64,000 nt of DNA, taken from NCBI GenBank assembly GCA_016710985.1, contig JADJTX010000007.1, positions 62,001 through 126,000 of the forward strand, written 5' to 3'. The notes beneath the pieces are model-generated. The model saw only the letters and a list, made by a program, of their open reading frames with translations. It had not been told where the DNA came from and ran no database searches. Of this stretch, positions 36,908-46,759 are shown piece by piece; the stretch's first letter is position 1, and the number at the start of each line of letters is the position of its first letter. This stretch comes from Ignavibacteria bacterium. Lineage in GTDB: Bacteria > Bacteroidota > Ignavibacteria > Tepidaquicellales > Tepidaquicellaceae. A program made the translations under genes and the position numbers.

Positions 36908-37579
36908 CTACTCCCCGACTCCTTCTTTCAGGAAATCCTTATAATCCTTATAAAACTTCTGCACCTTTGGTGCTATTACAATAGAACAGTATGACTTTTC
37001 TTTATTGTTGTTGTAATAATCCTGATGATAATCTTCCGCAGGATAGAATGAATCGAACTTCGTAACTTCCGTCACTATCGGGTCACTCCATAATCCCGAA
37101 CTCCCGATCTTTTTAATTACTTCTTCTGCAGTTTTCTTTTGCTCATCACTGTTGTAAAAAATTGCTGAACGGTATTGCGTTCCGATATCAGCTCCCTGTT
37201 TATTCAGTGTTGTTGGATTATGAATATGAAAGAATATTTCCAGAAGCTTTTCATAACTGATCACAGCCGGATCAAATGTTATCTGCACTGCTTCCGCAAA
37301 TCCTGTGCTGCCTGAACTTACCTGTTCATAGGTGGGATTTTTTGTCTTTCCGCCTGAATACCCTGATACTACCTGATCCACACCTTTTAAATCGTCGAAT
37401 ATTGTTTCTATGCACCAGAAGCATCCTCCCGCCAGCGTTGCTGTTTCCATTTTACTTAGATCTCCTTTCGGTTCTGAATTAGTTTTTGATTTGTTTACTT
37501 TGACTTCACTGCTGTTTGTCATCTTGCAGCCGATCGCAATAAAACAGATTAATGCGATCGTAAAGATATATTTTAACAT
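36908..37579 (-). CDS. msrA: Peptide methionine sulfoxide reductase MsrA (lipoprotein form)
   Basis: Repairs methionine-S-sulfoxide in proteins. The catalytic segment LAGGCFWCIE (Cys53) is followed by VVSGYSGG, the resolving region and FHIHNPTTLNKQGADIGTQYRS. A lipoprotein signal (ALICFIAIGC, Cys18) precedes a 30-residue linker, so the enzyme should be anchored to a membrane facing the periplasm. Length is 223. A second Cys (KSYCSIVI) near the end may be the recycling residue. It is a single gene with its own terminator. Confidence 0.95.
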   Translation of the reverse strand: MLKYIFTIALICFIAIGCKMTNSSEVKVNKSKTNSEPKGDLSKMETATLAGGCFWCIETIFDDLKGVDQVVSGYSGGKTKNPTYEQVSSGSTGFAEAVQITFDPAVISYEKLLEIFFHIHNPTTLNKQGADIGTQYRSAIFYNSDEQKKTAEEVIKKIGSSGLWSDPIVTEVTKFDSFYPAEDYHQDYYNNNKEKSYCSIVIAPKVQKFYKDYKDFLKEGVGE

Positions 37580-37734
37580 AATTTAATTTTTGTTTTTTTT
37601 CCGTGCATTAATTTGTTTGCACATCTATATAACGTAAAAATTATACGTATAGTTTTCTGTTTGCTGCTTCACTATCAACTAACGGTCAAACATTTGTCTG
37701 ATTATCTGGAGGTAATAATAAATAAATAAAAATA

Positions 37735-37772
37735 TCTCTGTGTAACTCTGTGTTCTCTGCTCCTCTGTGGTA
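37735..37772. repeat. CTCTGTGTAACTCTGTG-type repeat
   Basis: Short CTCTGTGTAACTCTGTGTTC stretch just after the EEP gene stop. It is the complement of the CACTAAG/CACAGAG family seen at 36479. Confidence 0.5.
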
Positions 37773-37776
37773 TTTT

Positions 37777-38670
37777 TTAAAACTTCAGTTCGGCTTCAAT
37801 CCCGTAATGATCGGAAAGATTGATACTTTTGCTATCAAGAAATATCTTAGGTTTGCAGCTGATACAGGATACTTTCCGTAATATCTGGCTCTTCCAGTCA
37901 GAGCTCAGCACAGGGACTTTATCAAGCGCAAATATAAAATCGAGCCGCTGCTGATCTTTGTCATCTTTTGGAATAAATGAATTGTTTAATCCGTCCCAGG
38001 TATACCCGGCACCCTGAGGTTTTGTACCGGTGTATAAGTCTCTCGGATAGTTCATTAATTCAATTAACTTGTAATATTCAGAAAATACTTTCTTTTTTGA
38101 ATTAGTATCTCCTTCAATATTCAGATCGCCAAGGAAAATTGAGGAAACGTTGCTGTTTCCTAAGGATGCAGGTATTTTATTATGTATATTGATCATCATT
38201 TCACGGATTTCCCTTAATTGCTTTCTTCTGATATCATCATTATCTTTATCTGCCTGTAAATGTGTATTAAAGGTGTACAATTGAACACCCGGGTATCCGG
38301 CGGCTTTCAAATCAATGGCAGCAAAAAGACAACCCTTTCGTGCAAAAGAATCTGTTCCTACATAATCCGTGAATTCTCTGTAATGTTTTTTTAAAAACGG
38401 TAATTTGCTTGCAATTGCAAGTCCGCTGTCTTCCGACATAAAATCTTTTCCGCCTTTTCTTATTACATAGGGAAAGACATTTTTTAAATTTGAAAAAATT
38501 ATATCCCGTGCAGCTTCCTGAAAAACTTCCTGTAAAAAGATTATATCGTATTTCTCTTTCAATAATGCTTTTGACAATTTCTCAGCTCTTTTTAGTTTTC
38601 CCGGCTCTACTTTAAACGGAGGAACCTCAATCATCATAGCCGTATTCAAAGTCAATATTTTGATCGACAT
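37777..38670 (-). CDS. Endonuclease/exonuclease/phosphatase family protein (sphingomyelinase-like)
   Basis: A 297-residue EEP-fold enzyme: ILTLNTAMM at the start, IIFLQEVFQEAARD (metal-binding Glu), GLAIASKLP, FNTHLQAD (catalytic His), SIFLGDLNIEGD (Asp/Asn pair), DFIFALDK and the terminal LSDHYGIEAEL (general base His). The order and the HLQAD motif resemble neutral sphingomyelinases and related phospholipases more than DNA-repair AP endonucleases. There is no signal peptide, so a cytoplasmic role is expected unless the start is wrong. The substrate is uncertain. Confidence 0.85.
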   Translation of the reverse strand: MSIKILTLNTAMMIEVPPFKVEPGKLKRAEKLSKALLKEKYDIIFLQEVFQEAARDIIFSNLKNVFPYVIRKGGKDFMSEDSGLAIASKLPFLKKHYREFTDYVGTDSFARKGCLFAAIDLKAAGYPGVQLYTFNTHLQADKDNDDIRRKQLREIREMMINIHNKIPASLGNSNVSSIFLGDLNIEGDTNSKKKVFSEYYKLIELMNYPRDLYTGTKPQGAGYTWDGLNNSFIPKDDKDQQRLDFIFALDKVPVLSSDWKSQILRKVSCISCKPKIFLDSKSINLSDHYGIEAELKF

Positions 38671-38955
38671 ATTGTTTTAAATTTAATTACAATAATAAAA
38701 ATTTTTGAAAACAGGTTTTGTGTTTGATTTGCTTTTACATTAATTGAGATGAAATGGATGCTCATTCAAAAAAATCATTATAATAAATCTTTGCTTCAAT
38801 TGTTAGTAATTTTGAAAATACTGATTAAAATTTTTAAAATTAAAAGTATGGTATGAATATTTCAGAAACAATTACCTCACTTCATCAAGGTATTAACTAT
38901 TTGTCATTTTTTACAGGATAAACAGATTACGAACCGGGGTAGAAGAACAATTAGC

Positions 38956-40437
38956 ATGACATCAAATACAGAATTAAATATGTATTTTAATTCTTACATT
39001 AGTATTATTTTAAATAAACCACCTTCAATGGACGAAGCAGTAATCTTCTTATCGCGTCTCCAGTTTGCTTTAACAAACATATTCCACTATTTTTATCCTC
39101 CATTTTCAATCGGCCTCGGAGTATTCCTTGTAATATCGGAAGGTATCTACATGAAAACGAAGAAGTTGCTTTGGCTTCAGATCACACGATTTTGGATAAA
39201 AGTATTTGCTTTGACGTTTACAATCGGAGTTGCTACGGGTATTCCTATGGAGTTTCAGTTCGGGACCAACTGGGCTAACTACTCGCGTTATGTGGGTGAT
39301 GTCTTTGGGAGTGCACTGGCTGCCGAAGGAATATTTGCTTTCTTTCTTGAATCCGGATTTCTTGCAATACTTGTTTTCGGCTCCGGGAAAGTTTCTCCGA
39401 GGTTTCATTACTTCAGCACGATAATGGTTTGTCTCGGGGCTCACTTCAGTGCAGTCTGGATAGTCATTGCGAATGCATGGATGCAGACGCCTGCAGGATT
39501 TGAAGTTGTAATGGGACCGAACGGAATGCGTGCGGAAATAGTTGACTTCTGGGCGATGGTGTTCAATCCTTCATCAATGATCAGATTAACTCACGTTATA
39601 ATGGGCTGCTGGCTTGCCGGAGCTTTCTTTGTATTGAGTGTAAGCGCATGGTATATTTTAAAAAACAAATATACTGACTTTGCGAAGTCGTCAATGAAAG
39701 TTGCATTAATAATTGCTGTAGTAATTTCCTTATTGCAAATGTTTGTTTCAGGCGATAAGAGCGCGGAGATCGTTCACAAATATCAGCCGGCAAAATTTGC
39801 TGCAATGGAAGGTCATTGGAAGACAGGTGCAGCCGATATGACGATCATTGGATACATTGATGAAAGTGCCGGAGAAACTAAAGGGATCAAAATCCCAGGG
39901 CTCACAAGTTTTCTGATAGACTTCGATGCATCATTACCGGTCATCGGGCTCGATTCAATTCCTGTAAATGAAAGACCTCCTCTGCAGATAACTTTCCAGA
40001 GCTATCATATAATGATATCTACTGGTGTGACTTTGATATTGCTGTCACTGCTTGGCTGCTTTCTCTGGTGGAGGGGAAAGCTATATAGTGCGAGATATGT
40101 CTTATGGATGTTTGTATTTTCTGTTTTCCTTCCTGTGATCGCAAATACAGCCGGATGGATAACGGCGGAAGTCGGACGGCAGCCATGGATTGTTCAGGGT
40201 CTGATGAAAACTGCAGATGGAGTTTCACCGAATCTTTCGTCAGATCAGTTATACTTTTCCAATATATTGTTTTTCATTTTATATCTTATGCTGTTCATAG
40301 TTTTCATATATGTGCTTAACAATAAAATACAGCATGGTCCTGAACCTTTAGATGAAATTGATACAAAGAGTTCACTGATAAAGCTTCCTCAGAGAATAAG
40401 AGAAATTTTAGATTCAAAAAGAAGAAATAAATATTAA
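38956..40437 (+). CDS. cydA: Cytochrome bd ubiquinol oxidase subunit I
   Basis: High-affinity quinol oxidase subunit that holds the hemes and the quinol site. LSRLQFALTNIFHYFYPPFSIGLG contains the axial His44. The GRQPW motif (TAEVGRQPWIVQG) and about nine transmembrane helices are visible. The quinol loop is of the short type. Length 493; the first 24 residues are unusual for the family, so the ATG at 39028 (MDEAVIFLSRLQF) is a serious alternative start. cydB follows after three bases. The gene lets the cell respire at low oxygen. Confidence 0.95.
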   Translation: MTSNTELNMYFNSYISIILNKPPSMDEAVIFLSRLQFALTNIFHYFYPPFSIGLGVFLVISEGIYMKTKKLLWLQITRFWIKVFALTFTIGVATGIPMEFQFGTNWANYSRYVGDVFGSALAAEGIFAFFLESGFLAILVFGSGKVSPRFHYFSTIMVCLGAHFSAVWIVIANAWMQTPAGFEVVMGPNGMRAEIVDFWAMVFNPSSMIRLTHVIMGCWLAGAFFVLSVSAWYILKNKYTDFAKSSMKVALIIAVVISLLQMFVSGDKSAEIVHKYQPAKFAAMEGHWKTGAADMTIIGYIDESAGETKGIKIPGLTSFLIDFDASLPVIGLDSIPVNERPPLQITFQSYHIMISTGVTLILLSLLGCFLWWRGKLYSARYVLWMFVFSVFLPVIANTAGWITAEVGRQPWIVQGLMKTADGVSPNLSSDQLYFSNILFFILYLMLFIVFIYVLNNKIQHGPEPLDEIDTKSSLIKLPQRIREILDSKRRNKY

Positions 40438-40440
40438 TTT

Positions 40441-41457
40441 ATGGATCTGAACACTATCTGGTTTATACTTATAATAGCGCTACTCACCGGGTATGCAATA
40501 CTTGACGGTTTTGATTTCGGTGTCGGCATTTTGCATTTGTTTCACAAGACGGACGAAGAAAGAAGAATATCCATAAACAGCATCGGACCTCTTTGGGACG
40601 GTAATGAAGTATGGCTTGTAGTCGGAGGAGGAGCTTTGTTCGCAGCTTTCCCTGAAGTTTATGCAACAGTCTTTTCGGGATTTTATAATGCTTTCATACT
40701 TTTATTAATGATGCTGATATTCAGAGGTGTGGCGATTGAATTCAGAAGCAAAAGAGAAAGTCCAAAATGGAGAAAAGGCTGGGATATTTTTTTTAGCGCG
40801 GGAAGTCTTGGCGCTGCGTTATTGTTTGGAATAGCATTCGGAAATTTGGCGAGAGGTGTTCCTTTGGATGAAAAGAAAAATATTATCAGCGGATTCATTG
40901 ATCTGCTTAACCCATATTCCATACTGGTCGGACTGACTGCTGTATCTTTGCTTACACTTCACGGAGCAATATTTCTGATTATGAAAACCCAAGGTGAAAT
41001 GAGAGAGCGTATTAGCAGACAAATCAAAAAACTAATATTTGTTTTTATTTCGCTTTATGTCATCACAACTATTGCAACTTTCATTTACCAGCCGCATTTG
41101 CTGGAAGTCTTTAAAAATAATATCTGGCTGGGAATTATTCCAATCGCTACATTACTGCTTGTATTAAATCTTCCGAGAGAGATTCATTTCAAACGTGAGT
41201 TCAAAGCATTTCTTTCATCTTCAGGGACAATCGCATTACTGATCTCATTGGTAGCGATAGGACTTTTTCCCGATCTTGTTTACTCAAATCCTAATCCGCA
41301 AAACAGTTTAAATATATACAACTCAGCATCATCGAAAGGTACCCTTTCAATAATGCTGATCATTGCGTGCATCGGCGCTCCTCTTGTGATGAGTTATACA
41401 ATTGCAGTTTACTGGATATTCAGAGGGAAGACAAAACTTGATAAGAATAGCTATTAG
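40441..41457 (+). CDS. cydB: Cytochrome bd ubiquinol oxidase subunit II
   Basis: The second subunit of the bd oxidase, 338 residues with about eight helices. The signature YAILDGFDFGVGILHLF lies near the N-terminus, followed by GPLWDGNEVWLVVGGGALFAAFP in two overlapping blocks. It begins three bases after cydA and is certainly co-transcribed with it. No CydX-like small subunit or cydDC exporter is seen next to it. Confidence 0.96.
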   Translation: MDLNTIWFILIIALLTGYAILDGFDFGVGILHLFHKTDEERRISINSIGPLWDGNEVWLVVGGGALFAAFPEVYATVFSGFYNAFILLLMMLIFRGVAIEFRSKRESPKWRKGWDIFFSAGSLGAALLFGIAFGNLARGVPLDEKKNIISGFIDLLNPYSILVGLTAVSLLTLHGAIFLIMKTQGEMRERISRQIKKLIFVFISLYVITTIATFIYQPHLLEVFKNNIWLGIIPIATLLLVLNLPREIHFKREFKAFLSSSGTIALLISLVAIGLFPDLVYSNPNPQNSLNIYNSASSKGTLSIMLIIACIGAPLVMSYTIAVYWIFRGKTKLDKNSY

Positions 41458-41802
41458 AAATTATCTGAAGCAGGAGTTTTTAACCATTGAGGAGGACACT
41501 AAGAGTGATTATTCATCCCATCTTCTCTTTCCCAAGCTCCAAAGACTTTGTGAAAACGAATTCATAGATTACCTCAAAGATTTGAAGACTCAAAGACTCT
41601 TTATTTGCAGAAATTTTTGACTCAGAGTCTGTTGAGACCCGGAGGTTTATCAATTGTTTTACTCAGCCTCCCCGGTTGGGAAAGTTGAAACATCTTAATT
41701 ATTTCATAGTTAATTAATACAATTTGTGAAAGTTGTTTCATTCATATTTTTACATTTTATAAACCTTCCCGTATATTTATTTTCAATTTAAACAGGAATT
41801 TT
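41458..41802. other. Intergenic region with degenerate repeats
   Basis: 345 bases. 41479-41512 and 41541-41612 hold degenerate words of the CACTAAG / GACTCAAAGACT family with small inverted pairs. The remaining 150 bases are AT-rich, with nothing recognised. No good ORF is present; the one overlapping the end of cydB is translated repeat. Confidence 0.5.
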
Positions 41803-43047
41803 TTGGAAGTCTGGAGAAAAAATCTATACAGCATTTGGGTAGCGCAGTTTGTTGCAATGGTAGGGATGAGCATGGTTATTCCCTTTCTTCCTTTTTTTAT
41901 CCGGGAACTCGGCATTACAAATCACGATGAACTCGAGCACTGGAGCGGAATTGTTTTCAGCGGTCCGTTCATTCTTTCATTTTTGCTTACTCCGGTCTGG
42001 GGAATGCTCGGAGATAAGTTCGGTAAAAAGACAATGGTCCTTCGGGCGATATTCGGACTTACAGTTTCACAATTACTGATCGGATTCTCTGCTAATGTCG
42101 AACAATTATTTATTTTCAGAATGGTGCAGGGTGCAATTAGCGGTTTTATTGCTTCGTCACTCGCGTTGGTATCTTCAGGTACACCGAAAGAGAAATCAGG
42201 CTATGCAATAGGAGTATTGCAGACTTCGATTTCCTCCGGTACTGTCATTGGACCCTTCATCGGAGGTTTCATTGCGGATATGACTTCATACCGAACAGTA
42301 TTCTTTGTTGCTTCTGCAATGTGTTTCATAAGCGGGATTTTAGTTTTGTTAAATGTAAATGAACCGTCTACGATATCCTTTAAAAGAGTGTATTCTGTTT
42401 TCGAAAATTTAAAATATGTATTTGCAAATTCACAAATACTCATTGCGATGATGTCAATAACATTCATTCAGATCTCCATAACCATCGCTCAGCCTGTATT
42501 CGCATTGTTCGTCGAATCCATTACAAAAGGAACTGAATACATCTCTACTTTGACCGGAGCAATATTCGGCACACTCGGAATATTCAGTGTAATATCTTCT
42601 CCCTGGTGGGGAAGAAGAAATGACACTAAAAGTTTTAAGAAAAGCATAATCGTCGCAATATGCGGAGCTGCGTTTGCTTACTGTCTCCATACATTCATTA
42701 CCAATCCCTATTGGCTTTTTCCGGTAAGAGCTTTTTTGGGTTTATGCATAGGGGGAATAATTCCGGTTATTTATGCTTATATTAATAAAAACATTTCTGA
42801 TGACAGAAAGGGAGGGGTCATGGGAATTGCATCGAGCTTTACTCTTTTCGGAAATCTTGTCGGTCCGCTGCTTTGTACTTTATTGCTATATGAAATTCAG
42901 CTGAAGTATATTTTTTTAATTGCCGGTATAATGCTCTTTGGCAATGCCGCTCTGATTTTCCATAAAGTAAAAGAAAATAAAAGAAATGTTATTACAAAAA
43001 ATGATATAATTGCGGAAGACAATGTTGTAATGAACAATGAACAATGA
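41803..43047 (+). CDS. Major facilitator superfamily exporter (multidrug type)
   Basis: A 414-residue 12-helix transporter. The loop between helices 2 and 3 carries the MFS motif GMLGDKFGKKTMVLRA, and motif C-like GTVIGPFIGGFIADM in helix 5 points to a drug/H+ antiporter (TetA/MdtG-like). The start is TTG at 41803, close to WRKNLYSIWVAQF, which is the usual beginning of this group. The last residues NNEQ and the stop come from the CAATGAA repeat, identical to the end of sua5. The substrate is unknown. Confidence 0.9.
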   Translation: MEVWRKNLYSIWVAQFVAMVGMSMVIPFLPFFIRELGITNHDELEHWSGIVFSGPFILSFLLTPVWGMLGDKFGKKTMVLRAIFGLTVSQLLIGFSANVEQLFIFRMVQGAISGFIASSLALVSSGTPKEKSGYAIGVLQTSISSGTVIGPFIGGFIADMTSYRTVFFVASAMCFISGILVLLNVNEPSTISFKRVYSVFENLKYVFANSQILIAMMSITFIQISITIAQPVFALFVESITKGTEYISTLTGAIFGTLGIFSVISSPWWGRRNDTKSFKKSIIVAICGAAFAYCLHTFITNPYWLFPVRAFLGLCIGGIIPVIYAYINKNISDDRKGGVMGIASSFTLFGNLVGPLLCTLLLYEIQLKYIFLIAGIMLFGNAALIFHKVKENKRNVITKNDIIAEDNVVMNNEQ

Positions 43048-43163
43048 GCAATGAACAATGAGCAATTAACAATGAATAATGAACAATGAGCAATTAACAA
43101 TGAATACTCAATACTCAATACTCAATACTCAATACTTAATACTTAATACTTAAAACTTAATAC
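43030..43163. repeat. CAATGAA and AATACTC tandem repeats
   Basis: AACAATGAACAATGAGCAAT units pass into ACTCAATACTCAATACTC and then ACTTAATACTTAA units, filling the entire gap between two genes. Confidence 0.93.
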
Positions 43164-43166
43164 TGT

Positions 43167-43511
43167 TTGAACCAGCCAAAGAAAATAAAAAGGACAGATA
43201 ATAATACTCTTCAAATAACCTGGAATGAAGATGAAGTGACTGAAACTTCTTTAACAGATCTTCGGGATAATTGTCCGTGTGTTCATTGTAAAGGCGAGAC
43301 TGTAATTTTCAGTTCATACATACCTATCAAATCACCGTTCAAAGCGGCCGGGTTTTATGAGATTGAAAAGATCGAGCCTGTAGGAAATTATGCAGTGCAG
43401 ATAATCTGGAAAGACAAACATAATACGGGAATTTATTCGTGGGAATATCTGAAAGAAATTTCTGATCCGGATTTTAAGAATTCATCAGATTCTGATGAGT
43501 CTCAGGATTAA
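43167..43511 (+). CDS. DUF971 (gamma-butyrobetaine hydroxylase N-terminal-like) protein
   Basis: A 114-residue protein matching the DUF971 family: LQITWNEDEVTETSLTDLRDNCPC, the CPCVHC pair, and a second half with VQIIWKDKHNTGIYSWEYLKEI. The family is often linked to Mrp/iron-sulfur proteins and may bind iron or zinc through the cysteine pair and nearby His. The start is TTG at 43167. It ends convergently with RNase G, overlapping by four bases. The function is otherwise unknown. Confidence 0.9.
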   Translation: MNQPKKIKRTDNNTLQITWNEDEVTETSLTDLRDNCPCVHCKGETVIFSSYIPIKSPFKAAGFYEIEKIEPVGNYAVQIIWKDKHNTGIYSWEYLKEISDPDFKNSSDSDESQD

Positions 43512-45064
43512 TCAAACTCTTCAGTAATGTTCTTATTCAGTTTTTTTGAAAAGACTGTGAATTCATCCAATGCTAATGACTCATCCTCATCAAGTTTTAT
43601 TAAGAGAAAATTCTTGAACCTCATTTGAGTTAACTTGCTGATGAATCCTTCTGTGAGATAATTTTTAATATAGGGATTTACTTTGAGAGTAATGCTCATG
43701 CCGTTATTACCTCCTTTATATCTTCTGATCCATCTTTCCATACGGTTCATGAATGTTGATTTCGATTGAACGTGTCCTGTGCCTCTGCACATCGGACAGA
43801 TATCTGAAATGGTGTGAATGATATTCTGTCTTACTCTCTGACGTGTAATTTCAACGATTCCGAATTCACTCACCGGAAGTATGGTTGCTTTCGCCCTGTC
43901 ATTCCTGAATTCCTTTTTAACTTCTTCGTAAAGCCGTCTCCTGTTTTTTTCATCATACAGGTCAATGAAATCTATGACGATTATCCCGCCGATGTCCCGC
44001 AGCCTTATCTGACGAACTATTTCTTTTGCGGATTCAAGATTTGTATTGAGTGAGTTAACTTCCTGATCGCGGTGTCTTGCATATTTCCCGCTATTCACAT
44101 CGACGACTGTCATTGCTTCGGTTGCCTCAATGATTATGTATCCGCCGTTTTTCAGCCAGACTTTTCGCTGAAGTGATTCTTCGATCTGCTTTTCAATATT
44201 ATATACATCAAATAAAGGCTGATCCGAATTATACATTTCAATCTTATCTGAAAATTCCGGTGAGGTCTCATCAACATAAAGTTTTATATCCCTGAATATC
44301 TTTTTCGAGTCAATAATTACTTTTGAAATATCTTCCTTAAACAGATCTCTTACTACTGATGAAGTAGTTGATACATCTTTATGTAGTATAAGCGGGGACT
44401 TTGAAGTTTTAAGCTTTGCCTGAATTTCATTCCAGGTTTTTATCAGAGTATTCAGGTCATCCGTAATTAAACTTTCATCCTGTCCTGCTGCAACGGTTCT
44501 AATGATGATCCCGAATCCCTTTGGCAGATTTGTCTTTACAATGCTTCTTAAACGTCTTTTCTCTTTTGGATTAAAGATTTTTTTAGAGAGTCCGATTTTT
44601 TTCTCAAAGGGAATTAAAACAAGATATCTTCCGGGGATTGAAACCTTGGATGTAACCCGGAATCCTTTATTTCCTACAGGTTCTTTAGTGATCTGGACTA
44701 TTATGTCCTGACCTCTTTCCAGATTGGGATTTCTGTTATTGTCATTTTTGGAATAGCTTGGAACGGTTTCCTCTTCATCATCGTCGTCCTCTTCTATGTC
44801 CGAATCATCACCGATTATCGCTGAATATTCATCAAGAGAACTTCCGATATCCGAGAAATGGAGAAAGGCATCCTGTTGAAACCCGAGGTCAATAAAAGCG
44901 GCTCTTATTCCCGGAATTACCTTGCCTATTTTTCCAAGATAAATATCGCCGACATTTCGCTCTTTATCGGGTGTATCAAGAAAAAATTCGGCAAGCTTAC
45001 CGTCTTCAGTAATTGCAATTCTTACATCTTCAGAAATAGAGTTGATTAGAATGACTTTTTTCAT
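43508..45064 (-). CDS. rng: Ribonuclease G/E family endoribonuclease
   Basis: Cuts single-stranded AU-rich RNA and matures 5S/16S rRNA. It has an S1 domain at the N-terminus (GDIYLGKIGKVIPGIRAAFIDLG), interrupted by an acidic insert (residues about 85-105). The catalytic DNase I-like region has MTVVDVNSGKYARH and GGIIVIDFIDL, giving the two metal-binding Asp residues. The zinc-link CPMCRGTGHV follows. Length 518 and the lack of a long C-terminal scaffold fit RNase G rather than RNase E. It lies just after rho on the same strand. Confidence 0.95.
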   Translation of the reverse strand: MKKVILINSISEDVRIAITEDGKLAEFFLDTPDKERNVGDIYLGKIGKVIPGIRAAFIDLGFQQDAFLHFSDIGSSLDEYSAIIGDDSDIEEDDDDEEETVPSYSKNDNNRNPNLERGQDIIVQITKEPVGNKGFRVTSKVSIPGRYLVLIPFEKKIGLSKKIFNPKEKRRLRSIVKTNLPKGFGIIIRTVAAGQDESLITDDLNTLIKTWNEIQAKLKTSKSPLILHKDVSTTSSVVRDLFKEDISKVIIDSKKIFRDIKLYVDETSPEFSDKIEMYNSDQPLFDVYNIEKQIEESLQRKVWLKNGGYIIIEATEAMTVVDVNSGKYARHRDQEVNSLNTNLESAKEIVRQIRLRDIGGIIVIDFIDLYDEKNRRRLYEEVKKEFRNDRAKATILPVSEFGIVEITRQRVRQNIIHTISDICPMCRGTGHVQSKSTFMNRMERWIRRYKGGNNGMSITLKVNPYIKNYLTEGFISKLTQMRFKNFLLIKLDEDESLALDEFTVFSKKLNKNITEEFD

Positions 45065-45091
45065 AGGGGCAATAGTATGATCAACAAGACC

Positions 45092-46388
45092 TTAAGAATT
45101 CATAGATGCTAAAAACTCCTTGTTCGATTTTGTTCCTTTCAGCTTGCCCAGCAAAAATTCCATTGCTTCTACAGGATTATAGTCTGAAAGAAGCTTTCTC
45201 AAAAGCCAGACCCGGTTCAGAGTTTCATTTGTCAGAAGCAGTTCTTCTTTTCTTGTTCCTGATTTATTCAGATCAATAGCGGGGAATACTCTTCTGTCGG
45301 AGATTCTTCTGTCGAGAACAATTTCCATATTTCCTGTCCCTTTAAATTCTTCGAATATGACTTCATCCATTCTGCTTCCTGTTTCAATTAAAGCAGTCGC
45401 AATAATCGTTAGACTTCCTCCCTCATCTATGTTTCTTGCAGCTCCGAAAAATCTCTTCGGCTTATGTAATGCATTTGCATCAACACCTCCGGATAAAATC
45501 TTTCCGCTATGCGGAATAACCGTATTATGAGCTCTTGCAAGACGGGTTATGCTGTCAAGCAGTATTACCACATCTTTTTTTGCTTCAATAAGACGCTTTG
45601 CTTTCTGCAAAACTATCTCGGAAACCTGTACGTGTCTTTCCGGCGGTTCATCAAAGGTAGAGCTGATAACCTCTGCATTAACATTCCTTTCCATATCAGT
45701 AACTTCTTCCGGCCGTTCGTCTATAAGAAGAACTATCAAGTGAACTTCTGGGTGATTTCTTGTGATACTATTGGCAAGTGTCTGTAGTAATATTGTCTTT
45801 CCGCTTTTGGGAGGTGAAACTATCAAACCTCTCTGACCTTTACCGACCGGAGTAAACATATCCATTATTCTCATTGAATATTCACCCGGAGCAGTTTCAA
45901 GATTTATTTTTTCCTGTGCATAAAGAGGTGTAAGATTATCGAATAATATTCTGTCGCGTATCGTGTCTGGGTTTTCAAAATTTACTGCTTCTACTTTCAG
46001 TAAAGCAAAAAATCTCTCTCCTTCTTTGGGCGGTCTTACCTGTCCGCTTACAGTATCCCCGGTCCTTAGTAAAAACTTTTTTAATCTGTGATGGTGAAAC
46101 ATATATGTCATCAGGTGACGGAAGATAATTGTAGTCCACTGAACGAAGGAATCCGTATCCATCCGGTAAAACTTCAAGTACTCCGACAGCAAAAGCAAAT
46201 CCGTCCTTTTTTGTCTGAGCTTCTATTATTTTGAATATTAGTTCCTGCTTTTTAAGATCGCTGTATCCTGAAACATTCAGATCTTTCGCCAGTTCAATCA
46301 ACTCTGAAACTTTTCGAGATTTCAAATCTGTAACATTTTTTGAATCTGAAAAAGAAGCAGCTTTGGTAGTGTTGTTCTTTGTATCCAT
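45092..46388 (-). CDS. rho: Transcription termination factor Rho (frameshifted)
   Basis: Hexameric RNA helicase that ends transcripts. The N-terminal Rho domain (LKSRKVSELIELAKDLNVSG) and RNA-binding cold-shock fold (GVLEVLPDGYGFLRS, PDDIYVSPSQIKK) are in one frame. The ATPase with VSPPKSGKTILLQ, VLLIDERPEEVTDM, LDSITRLARAHN and the Q/R loops is in another. Correcting the T6 run at 46077-46082 (plus strand) by one base restores SPSQIKKFLLRTGDTVSGQ, exactly the family sequence. The joined protein is about 430 residues. Because rho is essential in most bacteria, this shift is probably a sequence error. It has no long insert domain. Confidence 0.93.
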
Positions 46389-46759
46389 TTTTTGATCCTT
46401 TCGTGATGGGATATAAACCGAGGGTAACTCTTTTGTTTGTTTAATTTATAAGATTGTTAATTAATAAATGTGATGAATTCAATAAGATTTAAATAATTTC
46501 CTTAGAAGTATTAAGGTGTGTTATTTGATGCCGTCAAAACTATTACATATAATAAAAAGTATCAAGTTATAAAGTTTAATTTCCTTAAAAATAAAAAATC
46601 AGATAATTCAGTGTTTTTAACGTAAGTATTCAGTAATTGTTATTAAGAAGGGATATGATCATCGTGTTGCCGGATAATGTACCGGGAAAAAGTCAGGGAA
46701 TTAAAATAATAATCAAATTAAAATTGAATTTTCATCAGTAAATATTTATTTTATAAAAT
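46389..46759. other. Divergent intergenic region
   Basis: 371 bases between rho and the GT-C gene. It is AT-rich, with no repeat family and no stable hairpin recognised. It presumably contains the rho promoter and leader; an AAAGGATC lies about ten bases before the rho start and may be its ribosome binding site. Confidence 0.45.

Noticed and set aside
41402..41620. Small ORF overlapping the end of cydB
   Set aside because: Out of frame with cydB and built from degenerate CACTAAG-type repeat words.
46076..46082. Programmed ribosomal frameshift in rho
   Set aside because: No known case in Rho, no downstream pseudoknot or upstream SD-like stimulator was seen, and several other genes show the same homopolymer-type break.
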